64,000 nt of DNA, taken from NCBI GenBank assembly GCA_027577595.1, contig JANBRJ010000010.1:220109-284108 (forward strand). The letters are read 5' to 3'. The notes beneath the pieces were generated by a model. It made no database searches, was not told the origin of the DNA, and was given only the letters and a program-made list of their open reading frames with translations. Shown piece by piece: positions 40,574 to 50,155 of this stretch. A program made the position numbers and the translations under genes. The stretch's first letter is position 1. Every line of letters starts with the position of its first letter. The stretch is from Coemansia sp. RSA 487. Its lineage: Eukaryota > Kickxellomycota > Kickxellomycetes > Kickxellales > Kickxellaceae.

Positions 40574-41731
40574 TCAATAGATCATTTGTTTTGGTTCAAC
40601 GTTAGCGATCCGCAAGCTTCCCGTCGTACAGTTGAGGTGCTTGAGAACAGGAAAGACGGCGGAAAAGTCCTTTGGCATCAGCTTCATGTGGATGGCAAGG
40701 TTGCGCAGGTTCGGGTATGTGATAGGGGAGCCGTCGTCGCCGGTGACTAGCTGGGGCAGAAACTCTGGCGCATCGACGCAGCCCAAATCAACGGAGACCA
40801 GGGTCGGTGCGTTGCGGCGTACCAGCTCAACGCAGTCCTCAGTGTGTGCGTAGTCCTGGATGCGGATGTGTGTCAAGCCCGAGACGTGCAACAATCCGTT
40901 GATGCGCACGCCGCTGGAAGAATGTACGTACTCTGCTATCCGAAGGCGACGCGTGCCGCTGCCTATCAACGAGGTCAGTAAGGTTCCTACCATGTAGCTG
41001 TCGTCCGTGTCTGTAAACGAGGATATTTGGAAATGGTACTCGTCAGCGTTTGGGAACAGCGCATTGCTGATCAGCTGGCTGAATTCAGCAATATGCTGCT
41101 CGTAGTCGGCGAGCTCCTGTACGGCTTCGGTTAGCCCAGTGTAAAAATTCAAGTAGAGGCACGAGACCCCCGCAAACGTCACGTCCTCGGAAAGGTGGTT
41201 GGCGCGGAGGGTGCGCAGTATGTGGCCTGTGAAAATGCTGGCGTAGGGGGCGGTGATGTAGACGCTCTTTGCGAGTCGTCGGACGTTGTTGCTGATGTTG
41301 TCGCACTTTTCGTACACCATTTTTCGGCATGGCGCAATTCGCACAGCGGTCGAGTTGATGTCAAGGACAAAGTGGCTATAGAACAGAGATAGTACAGAGA
41401 CACGCCAGTTGCGACATACGGCTACCATAGGTTGCGCTGCTCGAGTAATTCGGTCCTGGTTGCTGCCGATGGTGCTTGAGCTCTTACTGTTGCTGTTGCT
41501 GCTATTGTTGTTGCTGTTGCTGCTGCTGCCTTGGCTAATGTTTTTGTTATTATGCGGTGCTGCGGGGCTCTCTGTGCCAGTGGCGAGCAGAACCGAATCA
41601 TCGGTGGATACATAGTAGGCAATGCGCTTGATGATCAGAGAGGGCAGATACTGAGCTGCTGACTCGGGCGCTGGCTTCTTTGCCAGTCGTCTCTTTCGTG
41701 ATAGGTGGAGAAACCTGGACAGGTCAACCAT
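40574..41731 (-). CDS. Lineage-specific F-box/LRR-like protein of the kind expanded in Coemansia relatives
   Basis: I start at ATG 41729-41731 (MVDLSRFLHLSRKRR), giving 385 residues. An F-box-like helix region is visible at QYLPSLIIKRIAYYV, then a Ser/Asn-rich insert (about 55-85), then VAVCRNWRVSVLSLFYSHFV and a core of leucine-rich strands: RRLAKSVYITAPYASIFTG, LRRLRIAEY-like TRRLRIAEYVHSSSGV, LTHIRIQDY and LRNLAIHMKLMP. The sequence order (LP-helix, VCRNWR, LVKSVYI, LRTL) is what I remember for a large Coemansia family of unknown function. Members known to me extend further; this one ends soon after FPVLKHLNCTTGSLRI, so it may be C-terminally shortened. Substrate adaptor for ubiquitin ligase is a guess from the F-box-like start. 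Confidence 0.6.
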   Translation of the reverse strand: MVDLSRFLHLSRKRRLAKKPAPESAAQYLPSLIIKRIAYYVSTDDSVLLATGTESPAAPHNNKNISQGSSSNSNNNSSNSNSKSSSTIGSNQDRITRAAQPMVAVCRNWRVSVLSLFYSHFVLDINSTAVRIAPCRKMVYEKCDNISNNVRRLAKSVYITAPYASIFTGHILRTLRANHLSEDVTFAGVSCLYLNFYTGLTEAVQELADYEQHIAEFSQLISNALFPNADEYHFQISSFTDTDDSYMVGTLLTSLIGSGTRRLRIAEYVHSSSGVRINGLLHVSGLTHIRIQDYAHTEDCVELVRRNAPTLVSVDLGCVDAPEFLPQLVTGDDGSPITYPNLRNLAIHMKLMPKDFSAVFPVLKHLNCTTGSLRIANVEPKQMIY

Positions 41732-43066
41732 AGCCTTGTTCACGTTGTATTTTAGTTGTGTGTATGCGGAAGTGTAAACAGTAAAAGGAAGTAATAGCGA
41801 AAGGAAATATTCAGAGCACAAGAGTCCAGTGCTTTACCATCACAAAAAATCAGACAAGGGCTGGGGTATCGGACCAACGTAGGAACGACACTGAAGGCTA
41901 CAAGGGCCAAAGAAGGGAATCAAAAGAATAAAATAAAAAATATGCTGATGGAAAGAGAAAGACAAAAGAAGGTCAAGAGCTTCTTTTATATGCATGCCAA
42001 GTTTTCTGAACTGAAAAAAAAAAACATTTTGGTGCAAGCGCAAATCATATAGACACCACACCAAACGAGGAGCGGATCTTTTCCAACACAGCATATACAT
42101 ATGTATGTGATAGAGTGGAATTTAGCTTATTTTAGCACGCATTACCGCTACGTGATAGCCACCCTTCTGATGGTATGTATCGTGTGAGCTGCTGTTGCTG
42201 CTGCTGACCTTTTGTTCAAAATAAAAATACGTCATTCCAGCTTGACTGCTTTTGTTTTATTTTTTGAATCCATTGCGCCACAGAATCGGAAAGTGCGCAA
42301 AGAGCATCTATTTATAGGATGCTGCTCTGCCAATTTTGCCTTGGGCAACCAAGCGAAAATAAATACTTGTTAAAGGAGATAGGCAGGTTAATATTCTCGG
42401 TATTTTCCATCCTTGGTCTCCTTGGATCTTTAGTAGTTCGATTCTGCAGCTTTTTTTTTTGATCAAAAGGCAGTAATCACAAAAATAATGCAAAGAATGG
42501 AGCAGTTACAGTGTTTAAAGATCCGACTCGTTGCTGTTGCCTGTTTACTTTTTCTCTGTTGAAACAGGGCGGATCCGCCACTGGTCCGATGGAGCAGCAG
42601 TGTTCTTTTCTGCATATTTTTCATTCAATGGCATGTTACGCACATTTTTGATCTGCGCTGGTTGGATTGGATTTTCTAGAACAATGAGGCCAGCTATTTA
42701 TTGTATGTACTGTTCCACACAAAACTTTTAATTCAGCTTTTGTTCAACAAAGGAGAAAGAGAATGTGTAGCACTACTTTACCAACCTTGCCAAAACAAAC
42801 TCGCTGTTTCAACAAAGACGCTGTTTTTATTCCTCTTGCTTTTTCCTGGAAGATATATTCTGTATTTGTGCTCACCAGATATCTCATATTACCACCATAT
42901 ATATAGCAACCTTCTCTTCGTAGAAAGCCTTTTATTCTAGAGCTGGCCTCTGGGTAAACGAAAACAATTGTGACGTTAAGGAAGGTCTTGACCAGACGCA
43001 TTTTACACTTACCGTAGCACCGAAACAAACGCACATATCTACAAGAACTCGAAAGAGCTGGATACG
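41732..43066. other. Gene-free stretch of 1.3 kb, AT-rich
   Basis: No gene is supported. It contains a short CTG-rich tract near 42190-42206 and several homopolymer runs, and serves as divergent upstream region for the LRR-like gene (minus) and the tetraspanin gene (plus). Small hydrophobic open frames in 42530-43034 look like AT-rich chance frames. Confidence 0.5.
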
Positions 43067-43879
43067 ATGCTACGAGCAGTCGATGTCACAACCAGCTCAC
43101 CGATGCGGCTCAAGAGCAGTGTGCAGTTCGGCTTTGGTCTTATAACCGCATGCTACATGGCAACCGGCATCACAGCGCTTGCCGTCGCTGAGTACTTTGT
43201 CAGTGAGGACAGTTCACCGAAGCGGGAGACCATAGTCACGACCAACGTTACCAAGTCGCTATTTGTCGCAGGAGTGTTTATCATCGTCGTTTCGCTTGTT
43301 GGAATCACAGGCGCGCTCTCACCACTCTCGCGCAAACGCTGGCTGCTTGCGTACATCTGGCTCCTTGTGATAACTATCCTTTTCGAGACCGGAGTCGGGA
43401 TCTGGCTGTGGTCACGTACACTCGATGTCAACGATTTGTATGGATTCAACTGGCGTAGCCTATGGTCAGATGCTATGAAAAAGAGCTACCAGGACGACTA
43501 CCACTGCTGTGGGTACTTGAATCCGCACGACAGCCCGGTTCTTTCGTCCGATTCATGCCGGAACGTAAACGGATCTTCGTTTGGATGCACACACTTTGTC
43601 CATGAGTTTGCATTGGACTCGCTCGGGTACATATACACTTGCGTTTTTTCGTTTGTGCTTATCGATGTCTTTGCCATGATGGCGGGAATGGTTGTGCTTA
43701 TTATCCGCAACGACGAGGAGCGCTGGCGCTGGTCGCGAGCAAACAGCATATTCAAATCAATGAAGGGCGGTGGCAACGGATTTGAGCCCAAGGTCACCAA
43801 TGCAACTCCCGACGGCGGATACGAAGACCCGTACACCACCTGGATTACGCCCAATGCCCTAGCCATGTATCCGCAATAA
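43067..43879 (+). CDS. Tetraspanin-like four-TM membrane protein
   Basis: This 270-residue protein has four membrane spans (about 20-42, 64-86, 92-115 and 186-213) and a large loop between the third and fourth. That loop carries the tetraspanin CCG motif at 147-149 (HCCGY) plus Cys164 and Cys174, which can form the two conserved disulfides. The first loop is short, and the cytoplasmic C-tail is about 55 residues and Gly/Tyr/Pro-rich. Fungal tetraspanins such as Pls1 and Tsp3 act in hyphal or infection-structure morphogenesis at the plasma membrane. I cannot say which subgroup this is. It is intact and intron-free. Confidence 0.78.
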   Translation: MLRAVDVTTSSPMRLKSSVQFGFGLITACYMATGITALAVAEYFVSEDSSPKRETIVTTNVTKSLFVAGVFIIVVSLVGITGALSPLSRKRWLLAYIWLLVITILFETGVGIWLWSRTLDVNDLYGFNWRSLWSDAMKKSYQDDYHCCGYLNPHDSPVLSSDSCRNVNGSSFGCTHFVHEFALDSLGYIYTCVFSFVLIDVFAMMAGMVVLIIRNDEERWRWSRANSIFKSMKGGGNGFEPKVTNATPDGGYEDPYTTWITPNALAMYPQ

Positions 43880-44043
43880 GTACTGCTCTCCTGCTACCTT
43901 TTGCGCTGCAAAACGCATATGCCTCTTTTTCCGTTCTGTTTCTTTTCTTTGATCCGTTTTTATGCATCCAGCCATTCCTGTATTACACAATATAGACTTT
44001 CAAAAGTAAATCAATGTACATTTGTAGTGCAAAAGCTTAGCTG

Positions 44044-46143
44044 CTATTTCTCCTTTTTGGACTCTGGTATAAGCGCCAGCTTTGTTACAACTTTGCTTGC
44101 GGCGATCATTACCACAATTATCAGAAGCAGTGCAAGCTGTGCGACGTTCATGCGTTTCTCAAACAGCACCTCTTCGGCCAGAAACTCCAGCCTGCTTGAC
44201 ATCTCGCTCATCTCAGACTGTGTCTTCTGCTGGTACTCCTCGAGATCGTACAGAATGGCGCGCCATATCTCCTCACTCAGCGTCGTCAGAGACTGCATTT
44301 GCTTAGCGGTCGTGTGGTTCAGTTGCTTTATCGCAAGCTGCACGTTCTCTAGGTTATTGAGCTCAACTTGTTGCAGAACAAGGTTGAACACCATGTGCTG
44401 CTCCTCCAGATACCGGTAAGCCAGTGTCACGTTGCGCTCCACCCGCAGAAGTCTGCGCATAATCGTCTTGAAGATGCTTTCCTGGCCCCGCTGTTTGTGT
44501 GGCTGGATTGGTGGCACTGGTCCGCCATTTGCCTTCTTGTCTGCATTGGCTTTGTCAGCTCCATCCCCGCTCTCGCCCTGAGGCAAACCATCCCTCATAT
44601 CTGGGCTGTGCTTGTCGGTGTCCAGAGCAACCTTGATGTTTCCACCACCGCTGCCACCAGCCTCTTCAATGTCTTCTTCTTCCTCCTCTTCCTCAGCTTC
44701 ATCGTCGTCATCGTCCTCTTCTTCGTACTCGTCATCATCATTATCTCTTGCGTTGATGTTGCTGTTGTTGGCGCCCTCCTGGCGGTCCCATGGCAAGTTG
44801 GGGACTTTTGGAATGGTCGGATTATGTCGCACCGGTTCTTGGGGCTCGTTATCCTCGCGCTCTTCGTACCTGTTAACCAGTCCTTGCATATCCCGCAGAA
44901 ATGCCTTCGCTGGCGATCCGGCCGCTCCGCCGATCCGCAGCTGCTGGTGTTGTTGATGCGGATATTGATAAGGGAAGTTCAGCTGATAATCACGCAGTGG
45001 AGACCCCACCAAGGCATCCACTGTCAACGTGGCCGTGTCTGCAAAGTCCTCTTCGTCTTCTTCCTTCCTATACTGCTCCATTTGCGTGGTGCCGTAGACC
45101 TTAAACATGGTTAGCGGACAATAGTGCTCGTTTCCGTAGTGTGAGAGAAAATCAACCTTGATGTACTTTGCCCAGATGGGCGGATCGTGGACCGGAAAGA
45201 CCTGGGCGTCTCTGTTGTTCCGCGCCTGGAAATGGCTCAGCGGGGTCCACGTCTTGTTCTTTGGCGGGTACCGGTCGCTGACGTACACCATTGCGTCCTT
45301 GAAGGTGCTTGAGAAGAACTCGTAGTTGCCCAGGACAATCGTGTCGATAAGAATGTCGTCGCACAGCTCAACAATGACGAATTTCCCAGCGGCCGAACAT
45401 TCGTTGAGCATGTACTGGTCCTTTTTTGGATTCAAGATGGCTGTCAGGCCCTTTGCCTCCTTGTTTGCTTTGAGAACCACTGCTGCACAGTCGGCTGACG
45501 CATAGTTGAACCTGCCCTTTAGCGATTTTGGATCTCGCTGGTGTAGATCTGCCGCCGATGGTGTGGTTCTTGTTGGCTGTGCACGGGGATCGTCTAGAGT
45601 AGACGTCTCTGTTGGCAGCTCCTCTACAATCGCTGCGTTCAAGTTGTCTGCAATAGTTGTTGGTCGCTCCTCGTACTCGTATTTGCCGTCATCACTATCT
45701 TCTTCTTCTTCTTCTTCACCATCATCATCTTCTTCGCTGGTCGTTGTTGGCGCGCATTTGGGCTCTCGTTTTTCCTCTAGGTAGATCGCCTTAGGTGTCG
45801 TTACATCCTCGTCGCCGCCAGCATTACTATTCTCACTATTTCGCGAAAAATCGCCCTGCCTCTCTACACTATACGCATTTGTTTCAGACTCTGGTTCAAC
45901 CAAGCTGCCTACGCTTTCTAATAGTTGGCTCGCCGATAACAGAACTTCAACACCATCTCCATACATTTGGGTGCCGCTAGAGCCGCTGCAAGAAGACAGG
46001 CTACTCGAGTATCCATGTTGTGTGCTTTGCTGGTACTCAGCTGCTTTGACAGCGGTTGCTGTGGAGCTGTCCATACCAGCTAGCGCTTGCATGCCCGCCA
46101 GTATTAAAGGCACCCAAATGAGACCTGCATTTACAGAGCGCAT
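44044..46143 (-). CDS. SLP1: SUN-domain ER protein SLP1/SUCO (osteopotentia) family
   Basis: I start at ATG 46141-46143, which opens with a signal peptide (MRSVNAGLIWVPLILAGMQALA), giving 699 residues. An acidic Ser-rich region follows, then the SLP1-type SUN domain at about 210-360: RFNYASADCAAVVLKANKEA, KFVIVELCDDILIDTIVLGN, FFSSTFKDAMVYVSDRYP and HYGNEHYCPLTMFKVYG. A Glu/Asp-rich linker, a coiled coil (about 585-665) and a single C-terminal membrane span (LALLLIIVVMIAASKVV) end in KKEK, a KKxx ER-retrieval signal. Yeast Slp1 with Emp65 protects soluble ER proteins from degradation. Topology, with the SUN domain in the lumen, follows from the signal peptide. Confidence 0.88.
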   Translation of the reverse strand: MRSVNAGLIWVPLILAGMQALAGMDSSTATAVKAAEYQQSTQHGYSSSLSSCSGSSGTQMYGDGVEVLLSASQLLESVGSLVEPESETNAYSVERQGDFSRNSENSNAGGDEDVTTPKAIYLEEKREPKCAPTTTSEEDDDGEEEEEEDSDDGKYEYEERPTTIADNLNAAIVEELPTETSTLDDPRAQPTRTTPSAADLHQRDPKSLKGRFNYASADCAAVVLKANKEAKGLTAILNPKKDQYMLNECSAAGKFVIVELCDDILIDTIVLGNYEFFSSTFKDAMVYVSDRYPPKNKTWTPLSHFQARNNRDAQVFPVHDPPIWAKYIKVDFLSHYGNEHYCPLTMFKVYGTTQMEQYRKEEDEEDFADTATLTVDALVGSPLRDYQLNFPYQYPHQQHQQLRIGGAAGSPAKAFLRDMQGLVNRYEEREDNEPQEPVRHNPTIPKVPNLPWDRQEGANNSNINARDNDDDEYEEEDDDDDEAEEEEEEEDIEEAGGSGGGNIKVALDTDKHSPDMRDGLPQGESGDGADKANADKKANGGPVPPIQPHKQRGQESIFKTIMRRLLRVERNVTLAYRYLEEQHMVFNLVLQQVELNNLENVQLAIKQLNHTTAKQMQSLTTLSEEIWRAILYDLEEYQQKTQSEMSEMSSRLEFLAEEVLFEKRMNVAQLALLLIIVVMIAASKVVTKLALIPESKKEK

Positions 46144-46308
46144 TACTAATGTTGCAAAGAAAAATAAAAAAGTACAAAAATAGCAGGTGTGACTGGTAAT
46201 GGCAAGTGTAAAAAACACAAGAATGAAGGGTAAAAAAGATCGTAAAAAGGTGAGAGTGGATTTGAAAAAATTTGTGTATTCACTGCAGGGCTGTTAAAGA
46301 AATAGTTG

Positions 46309-47514
46309 CTACAAACCCTCGCTTTTCTCAGAGACTAGAATGTTGAAAATAGACGTTGGTGTGTCCTTGATATATTCGCTGGAAAACTGCAGAAGCGTGT
46401 CCGCACAAACACACTCAATGGGTATGTCCTTGGCTCTTTTGCCCTTTCCACAGCGGCACCAGTTCCCCGTCAGCACATCGCGAGCAATTTCTATCCCAAG
46501 AAATATGGTCATCAGCCGCAGTGCGCTGCCGTTGGCAACCAATGCACTGAATACGCGCGGAGACTCCCTCTTCATCGTCTGTGCGTACGCCTTCAAGAAC
46601 GCTACCACATGGCTTGGCCAAGGATCGGTGTTTGGGTTGTACGAGGAGTTGCTTACAAAGTGCACAGGTATCAAGTGTGCTACAAAGTGCGCAACATCGG
46701 AGTAGACTAGCCCGGTATCTGCAAACTCCAGATCAAGCAAATTGACGACCTTCTTTTGCTTGTCAAAAAGCACTGCACCAGACCAAAGATCTCCAAACAA
46801 CAACGTGCAAGGATTATTCTTGATGCTGCTTGCTGAAATTTGTGCATTTTTCTCGGAAACAAATGCCTTGGCTATGTCTGCCAGCTCCTGTCTGTCTGGA
46901 ATCTGCGTGTACTCGACGATACGTGTACAAAAGAGGTCGTAAAACAAGTCGTCGAGGAGGGTGCGGGCCGGCACATTGACGAAGAACGGCTTCAATGCAC
47001 CGAAATTGTGATGGCCAAATACATGCAACCGCGCGATCCATTTGCCTATCGCACCGCAAACAAACTCAATATCTTTGCTGCTCGCTTTGCTTTCATCTGC
47101 TGCAGTGCACCAGCTCTCATACGTCTTGAGGTCTCCAATGTCCTCAAGCACCATAAATGGAACACTCCTGTCGTAGTGCAACAGCCTTGGAACATGAACA
47201 TCGGATTGGCGAACAAGCCTTTTCCCCAGCTCGTTGACTTTTCGCAGCTCATTGTCCTTGACAAGAGTTTCGGATAAGCTGCAAAACAATGCCAAACCTC
47301 TAGCTTCAAATTCCATTCGTTCAACGGAAAAAGTTTCACTAGGTGCACCTGCAAGTTCACTAGCAGCATACTTCACGATTACGCTCTTCCCATTGTTATT
47401 ATTTGTCAGTCTCCAAACATGGTTGATAAACCCGCCTGTAAGCTTGGTTGGCGATGAGTTGTACTCACTAAATGGAGTGTTTTTGACAAGATCCAGTGGT
47501 GATGGCAGCTGCAT
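46309..47514 (-). CDS. Aminoglycoside-phosphotransferase-fold kinase-like protein
   Basis: This 401-residue protein has the APH/choline-kinase fold. The glycine-rich start LTGGFINHVWRL precedes the ATP-binding lysine in VIVKYA; the catalytic loop is LLFGDLWSGAVLFD, close to Brenner's HGDxxxxN but with Phe for His and Val for Asn; the metal-binding Asp lies in LLDLEFADTG. LTGGF and GDLWSGA are typical of fungal members annotated as kinase-like or methylthioribose-kinase-like. Loss of the catalytic-loop His and Asn makes its activity doubtful, though the Asp is retained. Substrate unknown. A Cys pair (CRCGKG) and late Cys residues near 365-380 are unusual for the fold. Confidence 0.7.
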   Translation of the reverse strand: MQLPSPLDLVKNTPFSEYNSSPTKLTGGFINHVWRLTNNNNGKSVIVKYAASELAGAPSETFSVERMEFEARGLALFCSLSETLVKDNELRKVNELGKRLVRQSDVHVPRLLHYDRSVPFMVLEDIGDLKTYESWCTAADESKASSKDIEFVCGAIGKWIARLHVFGHHNFGALKPFFVNVPARTLLDDLFYDLFCTRIVEYTQIPDRQELADIAKAFVSEKNAQISASSIKNNPCTLLFGDLWSGAVLFDKQKKVVNLLDLEFADTGLVYSDVAHFVAHLIPVHFVSNSSYNPNTDPWPSHVVAFLKAYAQTMKRESPRVFSALVANGSALRLMTIFLGIEIARDVLTGNWCRCGKGKRAKDIPIECVCADTLLQFSSEYIKDTPTSIFNILVSEKSEGL

Positions 47515-47995
47515 ATCCTTTTTTCAATAGTAGCAAAAACAGACTAATGGATAATAGATTTATTAAAAAAATGAATTGAGGAAATAAAGAAGGAATACCC
47601 AACCTTCCAATCGACAGTCTCATCAAAATCAGCAGAAAAAGCTAGTAGTCTGCGGTAACCGCAGCAATACAAATAAAGCCAAAATGGATTAGTGCAACCG
47701 GACAATGGCTAATTCTAAATTGTATAACCATTTTGCTTACAGTAAACAGATAGTATATATACGCAATAAGAGTGTTAGCTGTGTTATCAACTATTTACCA
47801 TTGAGCATATACACAAGTTCAAGGAGTTTTTCTCATATCACCAATTTTTGCAAAGTGATTCTCTCTTTTTTTTACAAACTACAGAAAACATTTTCAAAAC
47901 AATAAGCCCCAGTTGATTTCAATTGTATTTTTCTTTATTTCTCTTGATCTTTGTAATAATTTTTAATTTTTCACAAAGCAACTTTAAATCTCAAC
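47515..47995. other. AT-rich spacer upstream of a 52-residue micro-ORF
   Basis: The stretch is strongly AT-rich, with poly-A and poly-T runs, and marks the left border of an AT-rich segment that extends to about 50150. No gene other than the micro-ORF that begins at 47996. Confidence 0.45.
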
Positions 47996-48154
47996 ATGTT
48001 TGGACATATAGTTTCACCTAAACCCGTAGGTTCAACCGCCGATATGCCAACTCCTTGCCAACATTGTGGCAAAGCAATCAGCTGCATGGGAAAAACATAC
48101 ACAAATGCATCTGGCGGCTACAGCTTTACAAATAATACAATTATTCAAGGATAG
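47996..48154 (+). CDS. Putative 52-residue CxxC micro-protein
   Basis: A short complete frame starts at ATG 47996-47998 and ends at TAG 48152-48154. The product contains TPCQHCGKAISC, a C-x2-C...C cluster that could bind zinc or form disulfides, followed by a Gly/Thr/Asn-rich tail. There is no signal peptide. It converges on the AT-rich four-TM gene, 50 bases away. Codon choice is mixed. I recognise no family, and a frame of 53 codons could arise by chance in AT-rich DNA, although the three cysteines and clean start and stop make it worth listing. Confidence 0.3.
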   Translation: MFGHIVSPKPVGSTADMPTPCQHCGKAISCMGKTYTNASGGYSFTNNTIIQG

Positions 48155-48203
48155 CCATTAGAATCAAAATATAAAAGTAAACATTAAATGGGCTTTAAAC
48201 GTC

Positions 48204-49274
48204 TCACTTGTTGCAAATGGAAGCAAGTGCAGCAATAAACCACATGAACCCTATAAACCCGGTCACTGAGTTGAAAGCAATAAACAATTTAAACAGAGTC
48301 TTTGGTGGTATAAATGGTGGTTTGCATTTTATTCCAACATCTGCATAAACTATTCCAGCATCTCCTTTTTGAAGAACATCCAAAATCTTGTCAGGGAAAA
48401 AGCATAGCATAACCATGATATAGAAAACACTAACCAGTGTAGATGTAGAAGTAGGACTATCTGGTAGTCTAAAGTAGCTATCCAATCCATTTCCTGGCCA
48501 AATTCGGTAAGCTAAAATAACAAGCCATACCAAAAGAATTACATGTCGGGCAGTTTGAACATCATAGATATGACCATACAGACAGTTGTTTGTATATAAT
48601 CCAACAAGTACTGTTAGTATCAGATTAAACACAACAACTATCCAGGCAGCAGCACCAGCAAATGCTGGCTGCCTGATTCCACCACTGGGCCCTGATGGTG
48701 ATGATGATGATGATGATGATTCTCCAGCTGGTGGTGGTGGTTCATGATCATCTGCTGCTGCAAGCTGTGAGACACCTGCAGTTGCTGGAACTTCAGCTGG
48801 TGGTGGTGGTGGTGGTGTATTGTCCTGTTCAGGTGGTGAAGCTGCTGATCGTGTTGACTGTGCTGGAGTTGTTGCATGTATTGAAGATGCTGTTTGTGTT
48901 GACTGTGGTGGAACTGCTTCTGCTTGTGCTAGCCATACTGAAGCTTCTAATCTAGATATTGCTCTTATAGGTTCTGATTGTATTGATTGTGCTGGAGATA
49001 CTGAGCTAGAGCTTGCTCTTGTAGGTGCTGAGTGCACTGATGCTTCACCTTGAGCCACTCTATTCAGCGTACGTAGTAAAGTAATTAGATTTCCATTTCT
49101 AGAGGATTGTAATTGTGATTGCGTAGAGCCACTTTCCCTTGTACTGCTGGTTCTAGATGTTTGTATTGAGGATGCTGATGATGCTTGATGCCTTAAGCTA
49201 TTTGGATTAGTTGGAGCACTTTCATCCTGCGATTCATCAATGACTATAACATTCACACTATTATTACTTGACAT
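48204..49274 (-). CDS. AT-rich gene for a Ser/Gln-rich four-TM protein of unknown function
   Basis: This 356-residue protein starts at ATG 49272-49274. Residues 1-200 are disordered and rich in Ser, Gln, Thr and Ala, with Pro runs (TPPPPPPAEVP) and a Ser run. Residues 200-356 hold about four hydrophobic spans: AWIVVVFNLILTVLVGLY, HVILLVWLVILAY, TLVSVFYIMVMLCFF and FIGFMWFIAALASI. The last third has three cysteines. Codon third positions are A/T-rich, unlike nearly every other gene here, and the flanks are AT-rich too. Triplet and GGT-type repeats on the plus strand (48690-48830) underlie the Ser and Pro runs. No family recognised; a lineage-specific or acquired membrane protein is my inference. 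Confidence 0.65.
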   Translation of the reverse strand: MSSNNSVNVIVIDESQDESAPTNPNSLRHQASSASSIQTSRTSSTRESGSTQSQLQSSRNGNLITLLRTLNRVAQGEASVHSAPTRASSSSVSPAQSIQSEPIRAISRLEASVWLAQAEAVPPQSTQTASSIHATTPAQSTRSAASPPEQDNTPPPPPPAEVPATAGVSQLAAADDHEPPPPAGESSSSSSSPSGPSGGIRQPAFAGAAAWIVVVFNLILTVLVGLYTNNCLYGHIYDVQTARHVILLVWLVILAYRIWPGNGLDSYFRLPDSPTSTSTLVSVFYIMVMLCFFPDKILDVLQKGDAGIVYADVGIKCKPPFIPPKTLFKLFIAFNSVTGFIGFMWFIAALASICNK

Positions 49275-50155
49275 ATATGGGTATTTGGTTCAACTAGCTA
49301 TATACAAAGAAAAAGCTTTTATAGATGTTAGTGTTTAAAAGAAGTTTAAAGGGGAAATGGTTTTAAAAAGGCGAGAATAAAAACGGTGGTACTTTTGGAA
49401 AGTATAAGTAATGCCTGCATTTGTGTTGGGTGGTTCTTTTTTTGGTTTAAAATTTCAAGAATCGGCAATTGATTTCAAGATATAGATTCTAAGCCGGAGC
49501 ACATGGCTATCTTAATTGGGCTGCAGAAAGAGCATGAAAACAGGAAAGCATCATTGGGTTTTTTTCTTCACCAGATTCCAACAATTCGAACAAGTCCAAT
49601 ATATACGAAACACTCTATGCATGTAAAGGGGGTGAAGAAAATAAATGGTGATAGCCTATGATGCTTGCCAGATAAAGAAGCGAGATTAATCTGAATCTGT
49701 CTATTTGGAGCATCGGGAAAACCAACTGTTAGAACTAAACATGTATTTCGGAAATGTCAGCGCGGGTGAGTCTCTTGAAAAGGAAAAAAAAAGCTAACTA
49801 GTTAATTTTTGAGTTTTCCGTTTGTGATATTGGCGAATGTTGGATATTGTTTGTGATGGCCCAAACAAAGGTACTTTGCAAACAATGGAAATGAGAAGAA
49901 TGTGCTCTTTTTTCATCATCTATTCGTCAAATGTATTGAAGAATGTAAATGTGTTTATGAATATGTAAAGGAAAGAAACGATCAAACGAAAAAACGCACA
50001 AATAAAAAATCTATATAAAGGAAAAGAACGCGAATAACAACAAAAGAAAAATCAAGTCTATAGGAATATAATGCGAATGTGAAAACATGGCAACGAAAGA
50101 ACAAAAGCCCCAAAAAAGGGCTTTGGATGAGGGGTGTGAATGTGTAGGATATTGT
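49275..50155. other. AT-rich 0.9 kb spacer without a gene
   Basis: No supported coding region. Frames are short and stop-rich on both strands. It separates the AT-rich gene from the PH-domain gene, whose 3' end is at 50156. Confidence 0.5.

Noticed and set aside
49640-49710. C-box-like and D-box-like words suggesting a C/D snoRNA
   Set aside because: Boxes are loosely matched, terminal stem is not evident, and such words are common in AT-rich DNA.
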